Source: Ignavibacteriota bacterium (GTDB lineage: Bacteria; Bacteroidota; Ignavibacteria; SZUA-365). Taken from it: 41,001 bases of DNA. Below the pieces are notes generated by a model, which saw nothing but the letters and a program-made list of their open reading frames with translations, did not search any database and had not been told where the DNA came from. Below are positions 14,345-23,056 of this stretch, in pieces. Each line of letters opens with the position of its first letter. The stretch's first letter is position 1. The DNA is taken from NCBI GenBank assembly GCA_016218045.1, contig JACRFB010000023.1:1-41001 (forward strand), written 5' to 3'. The position numbers were made by a program, and so were the translations under genes.

Positions 14345-15625
14345 TCATTCCTCTTGCCGCTCGAATACCACCGTACCTCGTTTCCGCACACGCGCGACAT
14401 CCTGTGCGTCGGTTTTTCTGAACGAGCGCAGATAGACGGCGCTTCCGTCCTTTGTGCCACGCGCGACGGCATGGTACCACACTTCCCCTGACCGTGTGAA
14501 GATGAGCGTATCTGCGCGTTCACGAATCACGACGTCGGGATCGCCGATGATTACCGGCAAAGCACGGTAGTCGTCCGGCGTCATTTCTGGATGCTTCACC
14601 GCCTGTTCGGCCACTGTTTCAGACGAGAGCAGCACGCTGTTCGTTTGAACGCCGATCGCCTTTTGCAACGCTTTGGACATGATCGCGGCGGTTACATTAC
14701 CACTGCCCTTACCTTCAAGAAGGCGGTTAAACACCACACTGTTTGCCACGTCAGTGACAAATGCAGCGGCCAAACGGCTATCCTTCCCGCGCAGATCCGG
14801 CTGCCAGTCGACACTGCCAGGATTGTAACTGAATCCCGGCCCGGTGCTGTACACCTCGTCCCCGATCTTGAGAGTCGCCACCGTGCGCAGCTCGCCAGTG
14901 CGCTCACTCACAAGTACTTCGGATTCGCCCAGGGCGCCCTCGCTCGTGGAGACCTCGAGGTTGTCTCGTTTAAGTTCACGCGCGCTGAGGGACGAGACGC
15001 GCGATCGGCAATTCCAGTGGTTCGGCGGGTACATCACCGACCAGATCGGATCGTCGTAGCGGTACACACGGCCGTTGATTCCGGCGCAGATCGTGGTGGT
15101 GCGTTCGTCGCCCGGGTTGTTGTACTGCCAGTACGGCCGCTGCTCCGCAACTTCTACCATGCGCCGATAGCGGCCTGCATTCAGCGCCGACTGCATGTTC
15201 ATGCGATAGATTGTGCGCAGCCGATGCGGTGCACCAAGGAGCGGCGGCCGTTTGTCTGCCGGCGTAATCTGAGCGCCGCTCGCGTCAGTGGGGAACGGCA
15301 CGCCGTGCTCGTCGACGAGTTGCCCCTGATCATTACGCGGCCAGGATCTGCCCCACCATCCGGCAAGTTTTAAAAACGGTTCAAGCGATCGCTGGAATTT
15401 ATCGAGCGAAATCCCGTCTGACACAGCACGGTCAACCATCTGTCGTATGCCTTCGAGCACGTCGAGGTTCATTGCCTTCGCGACAGTGAATGCGCGAGCC
15501 TGAGACTCCTGCCACACGTCACGCCAGTCGTATCCGACGGCATAGCCCTTCGCGCGCAAAAACTCCACCGCCTTTTCCGGTGGAAGACGAAATGCGACCT
15601 GTAACAGATCGGCGGCCGGCGGCAT
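14345..15625 (-). CDS. MuF-type head morphogenesis protein with C-terminal nuclease-like domain
   Basis: The 426-residue product has a Mu gp30/SPP1 gp7 core around residues 60-215, ending in the typical YPPNHWNCRSRV. Residues 330-420 (LLSSETVAEQAVKHPEMTPD, ALPVIIGDPDVVI, WYHAVARGTKDGSAVYLRSF) resemble the phage Barnase-EndoU-ColicinE5/D-RelE-like (PBECR) nuclease domains known at MuF C-termini. MuF proteins are minor capsid components bound to the portal. A nuclease tail could be carried in the virion and delivered with DNA, though it might also act only in assembly. No separate immunity gene was recognised next to it. Confidence 0.85.
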   Translation of the reverse strand: MPPAADLLQVAFRLPPEKAVEFLRAKGYAVGYDWRDVWQESQARAFTVAKAMNLDVLEGIRQMVDRAVSDGISLDKFQRSLEPFLKLAGWWGRSWPRNDQGQLVDEHGVPFPTDASGAQITPADKRPPLLGAPHRLRTIYRMNMQSALNAGRYRRMVEVAEQRPYWQYNNPGDERTTTICAGINGRVYRYDDPIWSVMYPPNHWNCRSRVSSLSARELKRDNLEVSTSEGALGESEVLVSERTGELRTVATLKIGDEVYSTGPGFSYNPGSVDWQPDLRGKDSRLAAAFVTDVANSVVFNRLLEGKGSGNVTAAIMSKALQKAIGVQTNSVLLSSETVAEQAVKHPEMTPDDYRALPVIIGDPDVVIRERADTLIFTRSGEVWYHAVARGTKDGSAVYLRSFRKTDAQDVARVRKRGTVVFERQEE

Positions 15626-16035
15626 CAGTTTACTACCAGGCTCTGCAGCGAGGTCGAGCCATCGCCGCGGTCGATTCTGTACCCGGGGCTTGCCAGGTCG
15701 GTGCGATCAGGACAGGCGACGCGCACGCGCGCCGAAACGAGATACAATATGCCTGGCAACGGATCCGGCAGGTTGATGACACGTGCAAGCCGGCGACGTT
15801 CAAGACGCACGCCGCCGATCTCGCGCACGTCTGCCACCTCCTCCACAACGCGAGCCACACGGCCGCACGGTTCGAACGTGCGCGAACCCAACACGATGTC
15901 ATGCGCGGTACAGTTGATGAACACCGATCGCGACGGGTGCGGTGTGTCGTGCGCAGCACCTCGTTTTGCGCGTGTGGCGCGCGCCATGCGGTGCTTTGGC
16001 TGTTTCGCCTTCTGCCACTTCGGCCGTTTACGCAT
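15625..16035 (-). CDS. Small phage protein with conserved VNLTPH-like domain
   Basis: The 136-residue product starts at the ATG at 16035 with GGGGAGG upstream. After a basic Lys/Arg-rich first 35 residues comes FINCTAHDIVLGSRTF, then NLPDPLPGILYLVSARVRVA and PDRTDLASPGY. This resembles a small beta-rich protein that is widespread in phages and has no known role. The basic extension could bind nucleic acid. It overlaps both neighbours by a few bases. Confidence 0.65.
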   Translation of the reverse strand: MRKRPKWQKAKQPKHRMARATRAKRGAAHDTPHPSRSVFINCTAHDIVLGSRTFEPCGRVARVVEEVADVREIGGVRLERRRLARVINLPDPLPGILYLVSARVRVACPDRTDLASPGYRIDRGDGSTSLQSLVVN

Positions 16036-17524
16036 CCTGCCTCCCCTGCATCTCCGCGAGGAAGTACATCATTGCGATCGTCTGCTGCAGGCGCTCGGTA
16101 TCCATGTCGGAATAGACAGAAGCGAGGCCGTCCTCGACCTCACGGTACGACCGGGCACGTTTCACAAAATCGATGACGGGCTGCACCGCTGGTGCGATTT
16201 GCTGCTGGAGATCTGCGTCGGCAAACGTGTCCAGCATTGCGTCCACCGCGGCCTGATCCGGGAACGTGCCCGGCTCCGCAAACGTGGCGGGCGTTGCAGG
16301 TGTGGCGCCCGCCGGCTTCTCCTCAATCTGCTCGTCGTCGAGGTAATATGCGCTGGTGAAATACGACCGCGTCAAGCGCAGACCAGATTTATCCAGCGCG
16401 GTCGAAAGTTTATCGTCGCGCTCGGCCAGGTCCTTGTCCACATCGCGGCGTTCGTACAGCATGAGCGATGGTGACTCCTGCGTGTTCCAGTTCACCTCAG
16501 CGATCCATCGCAGTATCGTATTCATCCCCTTCTCAATCTGACGCGCCAGTGCGAATGCTGCGCTGTTGAGGATGCTCTCGCCGGTCTTGCTCGACGCATA
16601 CCCTCCCCCATTGTCCGAAACATCGGACGTCATCGTCTGATGAATGATCGAGAGCGAGATCTCGTCGTTGAGGAATGAGAGGAACGAGCGGTGCGCCTCG
16701 CCGCCGCCCTTGATGTCCACCTCCATTGTCTCGTACGACTGCGTGTCGGTGAGGACGAGTACTGCATCCTGGATCATGCGCTGCCCGGCGCTGAGCGCCT
16801 GCGACCGCTCGGTGTCTGTGGCGGATGCCGGCACCTTGATCATCACATGCGGGACGCCGAATTTCTCCACGAATAGTAACCAAAACTTGATACCACCGCG
16901 CTTGAATGTGACAGGCCAGAATGCGCCGGACAGGGCGCCGATCCCGTACGGATTGTCGTACGAGGCATCGATGGCTGCAAATAGAAAGTTTTTCGTCGCC
17001 GGATCGATGGGTATGCCGTCGCGGTTGTCCTTCGTGAAGTACTTCCACCATGTGTTTGGATCGTACGCGAACCACTCCTGGGGTTTGGCAAGCGCGACCT
17101 TGGGCATGATCAGGTTGCCACGCACGGTCTGCTGCCAGGGAATCTCGAACGGCTGATAGCCGTGATTCCAGGCCTCAACGTATCCGTCGATGAACGACTG
17201 AAAGTCAAAGTCGCGCAGCCACTCGACGCACTCCCGCTTGTAACGGTTCTTTGAGCGCCCGCGGTCGAGGTCCCATTCCAGCGCCTTTACCGCCGACGAC
17301 AACTGCTGCGTACAGGCGCGTACCATGGCATCGTAATACAGGGTGCGGTACACATCGATCTTCCGCCCTGCCTTGCGTAGAATTTCGTCGGGATTTGGCA
17401 GGTACGCCATGCCCGACGACATGTCGCGCACGGCTGCCATCGTCACGATCTCATCTTCCGACGGGCGCGCCGGCGGGACCTCCACAAAGTGGTGGTCGTC
17501 GAGCCACAGCTTGACATTACTCAT
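16028..17524 (-). CDS. Portal protein, Mu gp29-like (DUF935)
   Basis: The 498-residue product is the expected length for a DUF935 portal. Diagnostic stretches include ALEWDLDRGRSKNRYKRECV, AWNHGYQPFEIPW, FVEKFGVPHVMIKVP and MTSDVSDNGGGYASSKTGES. It should form the dodecameric channel at the capsid vertex through which DNA is packaged and ejected. It lies directly downstream of the terminase gene in the leftward operon. Confidence 0.92.
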   Translation of the reverse strand: MSNVKLWLDDHHFVEVPPARPSEDEIVTMAAVRDMSSGMAYLPNPDEILRKAGRKIDVYRTLYYDAMVRACTQQLSSAVKALEWDLDRGRSKNRYKRECVEWLRDFDFQSFIDGYVEAWNHGYQPFEIPWQQTVRGNLIMPKVALAKPQEWFAYDPNTWWKYFTKDNRDGIPIDPATKNFLFAAIDASYDNPYGIGALSGAFWPVTFKRGGIKFWLLFVEKFGVPHVMIKVPASATDTERSQALSAGQRMIQDAVLVLTDTQSYETMEVDIKGGGEAHRSFLSFLNDEISLSIIHQTMTSDVSDNGGGYASSKTGESILNSAAFALARQIEKGMNTILRWIAEVNWNTQESPSLMLYERRDVDKDLAERDDKLSTALDKSGLRLTRSYFTSAYYLDDEQIEEKPAGATPATPATFAEPGTFPDQAAVDAMLDTFADADLQQQIAPAVQPVIDFVKRARSYREVEDGLASVYSDMDTERLQQTIAMMYFLAEMQGRQDA

Positions 17525-17537
17525 ATAGACCTCATGC

Positions 17538-18932
17538 TTAGTCGATGTATCCGCTCAGGAGTGATGCCGCATCGGACGGCACGGATCCATGCACCTGCGG
17601 TGGCGTAAGCGGGTCGCCGCCATCGGATGCGTGCACCGCCAGAGCCGCAGCCCAAAAGTCGTCACCGTGGCCGGTGAGATCGTCCTCGGCCGCATCAAAG
17701 CGCACATTGCCAGCCGCTGTCACGGTCCGCCGTATGGAGTGAAACGATTCGCGGATGCGGTCGATTGGAGGAACCAGAAGACGGCGATCCTCCATGCGGT
17801 TGCGCAAGCGCGATGCGAGATCAGCTTTGACAGGGTTGGTGAAGTTCACGGCCTCGACACGTGTGCGGCCGTAATCCGTCACTGCGTCCTCGGCCAGTTC
17901 GGTGCCCATGCCACTGGAATCGATACACGCTCTGCGAAGCCGCGGATGTGCAAGCAGAGGCCACAGCATTGCGCGCTGCTGCCGAAACGGGGTGTCATGC
18001 ATGGCGATTACGAGGCGGGTCACCAGAATGTCGGCCGTACGCTCCACCACGTATATCACAGCCAGATGCCTGCGACGAGCAACGTCGTAGCCCAGGTACA
18101 GATCGCCGGTCGCCGGCAGCGCGCGCGCCGCCTCCTCGGTCATCCTGCTCTCGCCGTCATTCCACAACAAGTCGAGGGGCGCCTCGCAGCTCGCATACAT
18201 ATCATAGGGAATAAACGCCGTCGATTCGTCTTGCGGCTGGCAGCAGTATTCCTGCAGCCACACAGATTCATCGCCCACACTTGCGCGCTCACCCGCAATC
18301 CACTGTGCGCGTTCCTCCTCCGTCGTAGGCCGCCGCATGATCTTATCGACCAGTCCGTCGGCCACTGCTTGCTGAATATCGACGCTGTGCAGAGACCAGG
18401 GCAACTCTCCGCGCCGCGATCGTTCGACGAATCGGTTGAATAGGGAATTGCGCCCGTTATGAGTGGAGAACACGCGGAGGGGGAATCCCCACGTGATGGT
18501 CGGGCGGGCAGCAGCCCACATAGCCGGCGCGTCGTCGTGCCAGGCAAACTCGTCCAGTATCACCTTGCCGCCCTTCGACCTAAACCCCTTGGGGTTCGAA
18601 CTCAGAGCGTGGATCCGAGAACCATTGGTAAACTCGATCGAGAACGCTTTGATGTCGCGGTCATGATCTATTACCACCTGCCCCAGGTCTCGCGCGACAA
18701 TGTCGAGCGCGCGCGCCCAGTTACCGCAATAGATGATGTACTCTCGGGCTGCCGATTCGTCAGCGCTCGAGAACCATACCGCCGGATACAGCCCCTGCGC
18801 CTGATCCCGCACATCCTCCCAGCTCTGCGCATACGTCCATCCGATGCGCCTGCTCTTCTCGGCGATCTTGATGCGCGAGGTGTCGTCCAGCCATTTGCGC
18901 TGGTACGGCAGGAACAGTGAGGGTGCGCTCAT
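17538..18932 (-). CDS. Terminase large subunit, Mu gp28-like
   Basis: The 464-residue product has an atypical N-terminal ATP-binding segment (IAEKSRRIGWTYA, about 24-35), a Walker B KVILDE (123-128) and a C-terminal RNase H-like nuclease. Candidate metal ligands are D283 (LGYDVARRRHLAV), D338 (CIDSSGMG) and D424/D425 (GHGDDFWAAALA). It should power headful packaging and cut DNA. In Mu-type phages it cuts in flanking host DNA, so packaged molecules carry host ends. It overlaps the small-terminase gene by four bases. Confidence 0.93.
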   Translation of the reverse strand: MSAPSLFLPYQRKWLDDTSRIKIAEKSRRIGWTYAQSWEDVRDQAQGLYPAVWFSSADESAAREYIIYCGNWARALDIVARDLGQVVIDHDRDIKAFSIEFTNGSRIHALSSNPKGFRSKGGKVILDEFAWHDDAPAMWAAARPTITWGFPLRVFSTHNGRNSLFNRFVERSRRGELPWSLHSVDIQQAVADGLVDKIMRRPTTEEERAQWIAGERASVGDESVWLQEYCCQPQDESTAFIPYDMYASCEAPLDLLWNDGESRMTEEAARALPATGDLYLGYDVARRRHLAVIYVVERTADILVTRLVIAMHDTPFRQQRAMLWPLLAHPRLRRACIDSSGMGTELAEDAVTDYGRTRVEAVNFTNPVKADLASRLRNRMEDRRLLVPPIDRIRESFHSIRRTVTAAGNVRFDAAEDDLTGHGDDFWAAALAVHASDGGDPLTPPQVHGSVPSDAASLLSGYID

Positions 18933-19360
18933 TGTGCGGGCGGTTTTGGCGATTCAAGTCCCAGTTCCTCCATCGCTTTACGCAGCGCTTCTGGACTCGG
19001 CACACCGTTTTGCGCAGGAGTGTCTGCCGGCGGCGCGGAAATCTCCTCGTACTTGCGAGCGCGCTCTGCGCCGGCCCCGTACGAGAGCAGAAACGAAAAC
19101 AAGTGCCGCGGCGGAACCTCGTTGCGCTGGAGCATGTCCTCGATAATAGCCGCACAGCGTACGGCGATCTGAGCAATACGGTTGGAGATGGCGGCATCCG
19201 TCCCGAGGACGCGGGCGCGCTTTTCGTCCCAGCCGCCGGCGGACTTCCAATTGCGCACGGTTTTCTCTGCAACACCGAGCCGGGCTGCGATATCGGCCAC
19301 GTTCATGAGCTGCTCGACGTAGAGCTGCTCAGCCGCGGGCACGAGTTCAGGCTTAGCCAT
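18929..19360 (-). CDS. Small terminase subunit candidate (DUF1804-like)
   Basis: The 143-residue product begins with a HTH (LMNVADIAARLGVAEKTVRN) followed by WKSAGGWDEKR, as in DUF1804 proteins of Mu-like phages. A helical region and a Pro-rich tail ending LGLESPKPPAQ follow. Its place immediately upstream of the large subunit supports DNA recognition for packaging. Confidence 0.78.
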   Translation of the reverse strand: MAKPELVPAAEQLYVEQLMNVADIAARLGVAEKTVRNWKSAGGWDEKRARVLGTDAAISNRIAQIAVRCAAIIEDMLQRNEVPPRHLFSFLLSYGAGAERARKYEEISAPPADTPAQNGVPSPEALRKAMEELGLESPKPPAQ

Positions 19361-19598
19361 ACAGCTCGCCCTCCAGATCGTCGATCAGTTGGGTGGCGTG
19401 GCGCAGCTCGCCCTGGAGCACAGTCAGCCTGGCGAGCGCGACCTCGGCCTCGTCAAGTCTGAGGTCCAATGGTTCGGCGAATGGATCGACGAGCGACTGC
19501 ATACGCGCGACGAGAGATCGTATCTCGAGAGTGATCCGGTCGCGTTTGCTCTTCTCGATGGTCAGCTTGCCTGTCAGGATGGCGCGGCGTTCGTTCAT
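19353..19598 (-). CDS. Small coiled-coil protein, Mu gp26-like position
   Basis: The 81-residue product is one long amphipathic helix pair (AILTGKLTIEKSKRDRITLE, later LDEAEVALARLTVLQGEL). GGGAG precedes the ATG at 19598. It occupies the place of Mu gp26, a small gene before the terminase genes, but sequence alone does not prove orthology. Confidence 0.6.
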   Translation of the reverse strand: MNERRAILTGKLTIEKSKRDRITLEIRSLVARMQSLVDPFAEPLDLRLDEAEVALARLTVLQGELRHATQLIDDLEGELYG

Positions 19599-19987
19599 GA
19601 TTTGACTCCCAGATCAATGACGAGGCGTTTGGTTTCGTCGACAGATTTCTCGAGCGAGTGGAGTTTGCCGTCCATGCTGGACGAGATAGCGGTCTGGCTG
19701 TTGAGGGCGTCGAAAATACGGGTTACCGTCTCGTAGTCCCGCGCCTGCTCGGCCTCCTGCATGCGAAAGGCGCGGTCGCGCTCCTCGCGCATATCCTGCC
19801 GCTGCACGTTGCGCTCCTCCGAAAGCGCGGCCATCTGCGACTGTCGCTCCTCTCGGAGCATGGTCATGAGCCGTTCGAGGGTCGCTGTCCACATCCGCTG
19901 CTGAAACCACCACATGACAAACACGATCGCGCCGTATCCGCCGTACTCCAGCAGTTTTCCTATCCAGGTGGGAACGCCCTCTACCAT
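19595..19987 (-). CDS. Membrane-anchored coiled-coil protein, gp25-like (DUF2730-type)
   Basis: The ATG at 19987 (MVEGVPTWIGKLLEYGGYGA) with AGGCGG upstream is preferred to a longer frame reaching into the control region. The 130-residue product has one membrane helix (YGAIVFVMWWF) and a long charged coiled coil rich in Glu, Arg and Met. This is the layout of the DUF2730 gp25-like proteins of Mu-like phages. A spanin-like role is an alternative. It is the first gene of the leftward late operon. Confidence 0.65.
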   Translation of the reverse strand: MVEGVPTWIGKLLEYGGYGAIVFVMWWFQQRMWTATLERLMTMLREERQSQMAALSEERNVQRQDMREERDRAFRMQEAEQARDYETVTRIFDALNSQTAISSSMDGKLHSLEKSVDETKRLVIDLGVKS

Positions 19988-20345
19988 TGCCGCCTCATCG
20001 TTATGTGATTGGATCACCGGCGGTCCACGCGAGATAACCCGGCGTGAAACCGAATCCGATTGGTGGTACAAACATCGGGTCAACGCCCCTTCAGAGATTA
20101 ATCAACTGACGATGAAACGCCGCGAGGCTATACGAATAGATTTGCACCATCAAAACGCCCGCAGGCGTCCACCGGCAGCGTAACTGCCGTTTCGGACATG
20201 CAGCCCACGCTTAGTACCCTCAAAACCGCGTTTAACTCGTTCACTGCACGTTTAAATACTCCGCACCCGAGTCGTAACACGCCGAAACGCACCACGGGCC
20301 TCTAAACGCCAAATCCTGGCAAAATCACTTTTCGGAACATCAGCT
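19988..20345. promoter_or_regulatory. 358-bp divergent late control region
   Basis: No convincing gene lies here. It separates the leftward head operon from the rightward capsid/tail operon and so should hold both late promoters. Visible elements are two adjacent hairpins (ACGCC/GGCGT at 20155..20168 and CGGCAG/CTGCCG at 20173..20189) and CGTTTAA repeated exactly 20 bp apart at 20229 and 20249. A related TAAACG lies in reverse orientation at 20304..20309. These repeats could be sites for the Mor/C-type activator. Promoter hexamers were not assigned. Confidence 0.5.
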
Positions 20346-21386
20346 ATGATCATCCCGTTTTTTACTACAGGCACACACACCGATTCTGCGGGTAATACCC
20401 ACACGATCACCGGGGAGGAGCTCGACCGTCGGGCGAGACTGTATAACGAGCAGCGCCAACACGAGGCGCCGGTGGTCGTTGGACACCCGCAGACCGATGC
20501 GCCAGCGTACGGCTGGATTGAGCGCGTGCGCCGCGACGGCAACACTCTGGTGGCTGAGGTGCGTGACGTGCAGCCGGAATTCGCGGAAGCGCTGGCGCGC
20601 AAGCTGTGGAAGAAGGTCAGCGCAGCGTTCTATCCCGACGGCCTGCTTCGACATGTGGGATTCCTCGGCGCGCAGCCGCCCGCAATCAAGGGATTGCCGT
20701 CGTTCCAATTCGCAGCGCCCGCAGGCGAAACCACCGAGTTCGAATTCTCGGAGCCGCTTAGCGATCGCGAACGCTGGATGTGGAACTCCGTGCGACGCAT
20801 CCTGAGCGGTTTGCGCGATCACCTCCTCGTTACGGAAAAGGACGAGCAAAAAGTGAACGCCATCATCGCGCCGTGGGATCTCGAGGCCCTGATCCCGCCC
20901 ACGGAGACGCCGGCAGTGAATTCCTACAACGAACCACACAAAGGAGCATCCATGCCCCCAACAACGCCCAGCGTTGAGGAGCTGCAGACGCAGCTCGCCG
21001 ACGCACAGTCGAAACACGAGGCTGCAACCGCGCGCATCCAGCAGCTCGAGGCGCAGTTCGCCGAACAGCGAACCGCGGCCGCGCGTGACCGCATCGCCGC
21101 GTTCTTCGCGAGCCCCGAGATTGCTCGACGCGTGACGAGCGAGACGGAACGTGCCACGCTCACAAACGTGCTGTTGTCGCTGCAGAACGCGACCGAGAAA
21201 GTCGAGTTCGCCGAGGCCGACGGTACGAAGGTGCAGCTGTCGCAGGCCGACGCGCTGATGCGCACCATCGCGGCGCGCCCGCCCGTTGTCGAGTTCGCTG
21301 AACGCGTGACCGCTGGCGCGGCGCCGGAACACCAAACGGAAGTCGACGCCGCGAAAGCTGCCGCGAAGAAGTTCAGCGAGCGCTGA
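20346..21386 (+). CDS. Mu I-type capsid maturation protease with fused scaffold
   Basis: The 346-residue product has an N-terminal protease domain of the Mu gpI family: EAPVVVGHPQTDAPAYGWIE, then KVSAAFYPDGLLRHVGFLGA and PPAIKGLPSFQF. The C-terminal third is a charged coiled coil typical of scaffolds. It should guide procapsid assembly and then cleave scaffold and head proteins. The ribosome site before 20346 is weak. A strong internal start at 20952 can make the scaffold alone. Confidence 0.88.
   Translation: MIIPFFTTGTHTDSAGNTHTITGEELDRRARLYNEQRQHEAPVVVGHPQTDAPAYGWIERVRRDGNTLVAEVRDVQPEFAEALARKLWKKVSAAFYPDGLLRHVGFLGAQPPAIKGLPSFQFAAPAGETTEFEFSEPLSDRERWMWNSVRRILSGLRDHLLVTEKDEQKVNAIIAPWDLEALIPPTETPAVNSYNEPHKGASMPPTTPSVEELQTQLADAQSKHEAATARIQQLEAQFAEQRTAAARDRIAAFFASPEIARRVTSETERATLTNVLLSLQNATEKVEFAEADGTKVQLSQADALMRTIAARPPVVEFAERVTAGAAPEHQTEVDAAKAAAKKFSER
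20952..21386 (+). CDS. Nested in-frame scaffold protein (Mu Z-like)
   Basis: An in-frame ATG at codon 203 of the protease gene is preceded by AAAGGAG at 20940..20946, a stronger site than that of the full gene. The 144-residue product (MPPTTPSVEELQTQLADAQS) is a coiled coil with the alternating Gln/Glu/Ala pattern of scaffolds. Mu makes its scaffold Z in the same way inside gene I. Expression is inferred from the start site only. Confidence 0.75.
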   Translation: MPPTTPSVEELQTQLADAQSKHEAATARIQQLEAQFAEQRTAAARDRIAAFFASPEIARRVTSETERATLTNVLLSLQNATEKVEFAEADGTKVQLSQADALMRTIAARPPVVEFAERVTAGAAPEHQTEVDAAKAAAKKFSER

Positions 21387-21452
21387 CAGCGCTCGCTGAT
21401 AGCGGCCCGCTTGGCCAACTGCTGACTACAACATCACTCATAGGAGCATGCA

Positions 21453-21797
21453 ATGAGCAAATCGCTCGGACTCACGGAATCGACGCTCGCCGGCAGCAAT
21501 CTGCTGGGCGGCGATCACCCCACGGTCACCCTGCCCATCACCCTTGTGAGCGGCCAGAATTTGACCGCCGGCACAGTGCTCGGGCGCATCACTGCGACCG
21601 GGAAGTTTACCGCCTACGACAACACCGCCGTCGACGGCAGCGGCACCGCCGTATGCATCCTCGGTGAGGACTGCGACGCGTCGGGTGGCGACGAGAAGAC
21701 GTTCGCCTATTGGCACGGCGAGTTTCTCGAGTCGGCGCTGACCGGCTGGGACGCCAACGCCGCACTCGATCTCGAGAAGGCGATCTGGGCCAAATAG
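21453..21797 (+). CDS. Capsid decoration protein, lambda gpD-like
   Basis: The 114-residue product has AGGAGC before the ATG. The order LPITLVSGQNLTAGTVLGRI, TGKFTAYDNTAVDGSGTA, then ILGEDCDASGGDE is the head decoration (HDPD) fold. It should trimerise on the expanded capsid and stabilise it. It sits between the protease/scaffold and the major capsid gene, as in lambda-type modules. Confidence 0.9.
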   Translation: MSKSLGLTESTLAGSNLLGGDHPTVTLPITLVSGQNLTAGTVLGRITATGKFTAYDNTAVDGSGTAVCILGEDCDASGGDEKTFAYWHGEFLESALTGWDANAALDLEKAIWAK

Positions 21798-21845
21798 CCC
21801 TGCTGACCACGACACCACGCAATCACAGACAGAGAGCACACACCC

Positions 21846-22859
21846 ATGATCTCCCAGTACACCCCGCGGTTCTTGACGACCGCGATCAATGAAATCAAGC
21901 CGCCGAAGCGACGGCTCTTGGACCGCCTGTTCCCGGTGCGCCGGGAGTCCATGGCGGAATACGCCGATATCGAGATCGTCACAGGGCGCCGTAACCTGGC
22001 GCGATTCGTGGCACGCGGCCGCGAAGCGGCGGTGCGCGAGAAGGGCGGCCGGAAAATCGTGACGTTCCGCATCCCGTCGATTCGCGAGAAGATGCCGTTT
22101 CGCGCCGCCGACGTGTTCAAGGCAGTGGCGCGCGGCGCTTCGCCGTTCGTGTCCTCCACCGCGGAGCTGAAGGCATCGTTGGACAAGGAGGTTCTGTTCC
22201 AGCTCCAGGAGTTCCGTTTCTCGTTCGACCGCACCAAGGAGTGGCTTGCGGCTCAGGCCGCAAAGGGTTCGTTCACGATCACGCTTGACGACGGCGATCT
22301 CACGGTCGATTACGGCGTGCCCGCAGCGAACAAGCCTGTGCTCGCCGGCGCGGCAAAGTGGAACTCGGGATCCGCGGACCTCGACATCCTTCAGCAGATC
22401 CGCTCCTGGAAACGCCTCATCAGCCAGGGCTCGGGCTACACCGCAACCGATGTCACGCTCGGCAGCAACGCGGCCGACGCATTCCTCGCCGACGAGCGCG
22501 TGCGCAAGCTGCTCGACGCGAACAACCTGCGCGTCGGCACGCTGGATCTCACCGGCGATGCCGAGTACATCGGCACCTTCGCAGGGCTGCGCTTCTGGAC
22601 GCACGAGGAACAGTACACCGACGCCAGCGGCAACGCCCAGGACTACGTCCCTGCAAACGTCGCTATCGTCAGCTCGAACGCCCCGAACGCGTTCTGGCAC
22701 GGCCCGGTCGACGACCTCGAGGCGAATTTCGGCACGTTCGAATTCTTCTCGAAGCAGTTCGAGCTGAAGGACCCGTCGACGGTCATGCTGCTCGTCGCCA
22801 CCGCGCCGCTGCCCGTCATCCACCACAGCAGTTCGCTCGTCTACGCAACGGTGCTCTGA
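21846..22859 (+). CDS. Major capsid protein, lambda gpE-type
   Basis: The 337-residue product carries family features of major capsid protein E: ARFVARGREAAVREKGGRKI, then FRIPSIREKMPF, a central DLTVDYGVP and SADLDILQQIRSW. It ends VIHHSSSLVYATVL. The length matches gpE (341). It builds the HK97-fold shell with the decoration protein next to it. Mu itself uses gpT, so this head module is of a different lineage. Confidence 0.88.
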   Translation: MISQYTPRFLTTAINEIKPPKRRLLDRLFPVRRESMAEYADIEIVTGRRNLARFVARGREAAVREKGGRKIVTFRIPSIREKMPFRAADVFKAVARGASPFVSSTAELKASLDKEVLFQLQEFRFSFDRTKEWLAAQAAKGSFTITLDDGDLTVDYGVPAANKPVLAGAAKWNSGSADLDILQQIRSWKRLISQGSGYTATDVTLGSNAADAFLADERVRKLLDANNLRVGTLDLTGDAEYIGTFAGLRFWTHEEQYTDASGNAQDYVPANVAIVSSNAPNAFWHGPVDDLEANFGTFEFFSKQFELKDPSTVMLLVATAPLPVIHHSSSLVYATVL

Positions 22860-22862
22860 CCT

Positions 22863-23051
22863 GTGACGACCGTGCGCATTACCGGCAACGTTGTAGGCTT
22901 CACCGCAGACGCTGAAGGCCTCGCTCTCATTGACGAGAGCGAGGCGCAGCGTTTGGTGGAGCTGGGCGTTGCCGTGATTGTTGACGCGCCTGAGCGCCGC
23001 GCTCCAAAGGCAGCGCCTGCGAAGAATTCCAAACGCAAAAGGCGGAGCTGA
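22863..23051 (+). CDS. Small basic head-region protein
   Basis: The 62-residue product starts with GTG four bases after the capsid stop. It is a short beta/alpha piece (VRITGNVVGFTADAEGLALI, then EAQRLVELGVAVIV) with a basic Lys/Arg tail (KNSKRKRRS). Comparable small genes follow capsid genes in many siphophages. Its function is not known. Confidence 0.55.
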   Translation: MTTVRITGNVVGFTADAEGLALIDESEAQRLVELGVAVIVDAPERRAPKAAPAKNSKRKRRS

Positions 23052-23056
23052 GGGAA

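Noticed and set aside
19914-20183. Rightward gene in the divergent control region
   Set aside because: The frame overlaps the leftward gp25-like gene, has no ribosome site and encodes text without domain features.
20340-21335. 331-codon minus-strand frame opposite the protease gene
   Set aside because: The plus strand encodes a clear I-type protease and scaffold with an internal start; the antisense frame is a shadow.
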